Shown here in pieces: positions 6,535 to 7,196 of a stretch of 7,196 bases of DNA (positions are counted from its first letter, which is position 1; each line of letters opens with the position of its first letter). Origin of the DNA: Methylophilaceae bacterium UBA5127 (GTDB lineage Bacteria; Pseudomonadota; Gammaproteobacteria; Burkholderiales; Methylophilaceae); assembly GCA_002414145.1 (NCBI GenBank), contig DHYP01000033.1, positions 14,502 to 21,697 on the forward strand. The letters run 5' to 3'. A program made the translations under genes and the position numbers. The notes beneath the pieces were generated by a model. The model saw nothing but the letters and a program-made list of their open reading frames with translations, had not been told where the DNA came from and searched no databases.

Positions 6535-7196
6535 ATGAAACAGAACCTACAACTCAGAATATCGCAAAATTTAGCGCTCACGCCACAGCTGCAGCAGTCT
6601 ATTCGCTTGCTACAACTGTCTACGCTGGAACTCAATCAAGAGCTGGAAACCATTTTACAAGACAACCCACTGCTGGAGTTGGTGGATGGCGAAGAAGACA
6701 GCGGCCCTGAGGATGCCATTGCGACAATTGCAGAAACCTCTGAGATCAATAGTGAATTTGAGCCTGATACAAACTCATTTGATAACGCCACAGTTTCAGA
6801 AATTACAGCACCAATAGAAAGCCCGCCAGAAAGTATCGACGATGATACGCCCATCAGCAGCGAAGAGTTTGCTCAGCCAGAATTTGAAGACGAATACGAT
6901 GAGTTTGGTAGCGCCAGCAACTGGGACGAAGGTGGTCGTCAAAATAACTCTGACGACGATGATGGCGATTTTACACGCCAAGATACCGTCAGCATTAGCT
7001 TGCGTGATCACTTGGTGAGTCAGTTAAAGCTAGTACCGCTTTCTGAGCGTGATCAAACACTCGTCTCCATTATGATCGATTGCATTAATGATGATGGCTA
7101 CTTTGAACAATCATTAGAAGATTTAGCAGCAAGCCTGCCAGAAGAGCTAGAGATTGACTTTTTAGAACTGGAAACCGTTTTAAAACTGATCCAAAA
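6535..7196 (+). CDS. rpoN: RNA polymerase sigma-54 factor RpoN (partial, C-terminus outside window)
   Basis: The first 220 residues of sigma-54, which directs RNA polymerase to -24/-12 promoters and needs an AAA+ activator to open them. Region I (1-48) is the typical Gln- and Leu-rich block: LRISQNLALTPQLQQSIRLL at 7-26, then LSTLELNQEL and DNPLLE to about 48. Region II (about 50-150) is a long acidic linker; in 51-150 I count 34 Asp or Glu against two Arg and no Lys. Region III, the core-polymerase-binding part, begins at about 152 (SISLRDHL at 153-160) and continues past the edge with LVSIMIDCINDDGYFEQSLEDLA at 176-198. The DNA-binding helix-turn-helix and RpoN box lie outside the window. 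The 18-base gap after lptB has no clear Shine-Dalgarno sequence, so translation may depend on coupling with lptB. Its place after lptB is common in proteobacteria. Confidence 0.96.
   Translation, partial: MKQNLQLRISQNLALTPQLQQSIRLLQLSTLELNQELETILQDNPLLELVDGEEDSGPEDAIATIAETSEINSEFEPDTNSFDNATVSEITAPIESPPESIDDDTPISSEEFAQPEFEDEYDEFGSASNWDEGGRQNNSDDDDGDFTRQDTVSISLRDHLVSQLKLVPLSERDQTLVSIMIDCINDDGYFEQSLEDLAASLPEELEIDFLELETVLKLIQ

Overview
The window is a stretch of ordinary, well-conserved chromosome from a Gram-negative proteobacterium. The gene order kdsD-kdsC-lptC-lptA-lptB-rpoN and the protein sequences fit a betaproteobacterium. The moderately AT-rich composition and the ThiO and LptB wording suggest a methylotroph-type lineage (Methylophilaceae), but that assignment is an impression from the sequence, not a search result. 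I found no mobile element, CRISPR array, RNA gene, pseudogene or phage signal.

Layout. Bases 1-2770 hold a two-gene minus-strand unit: a CPA2-family cation:proton antiporter with a cytoplasmic RCK/TrkA module (transcribed first), then, 11 bases on, a glycine oxidase-like FAD enzyme (thiO) that runs off the left edge. Bases 2771-2912 are a divergent intergenic region with two inverted repeats sharing the half-site TAGGC and an extended -10 promoter pressed against the kdsD start codon. Bases 2913-7196 are a tightly packed plus-strand cluster: kdsD, kdsC (1-base overlap), lptC (3-base gap), lptA (12-base gap), lptB (short gap, start ambiguous) and rpoN (18-base gap, cut by the right edge).

How the genes work together. 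KdsD makes arabinose 5-phosphate, the precursor of Kdo. KdsC removes the phosphate from Kdo 8-phosphate. LptC, LptA and LptB supply the inner-membrane anchor, the periplasmic bridge and the ATPase of the lipopolysaccharide export machine. The cluster therefore joins Kdo supply for the LPS inner core to transport of finished LPS. rpoN (sigma-54) follows in the usual proteobacterial synteny and is not itself an LPS gene. All catalytic motifs I could check in the complete genes are intact.

Most worth a second look: a possible leaderless kdsD transcript, the paired inverted repeats in the divergent region, and an unusually long and acidic region II in RpoN. I see no evidence of a new biological system here.
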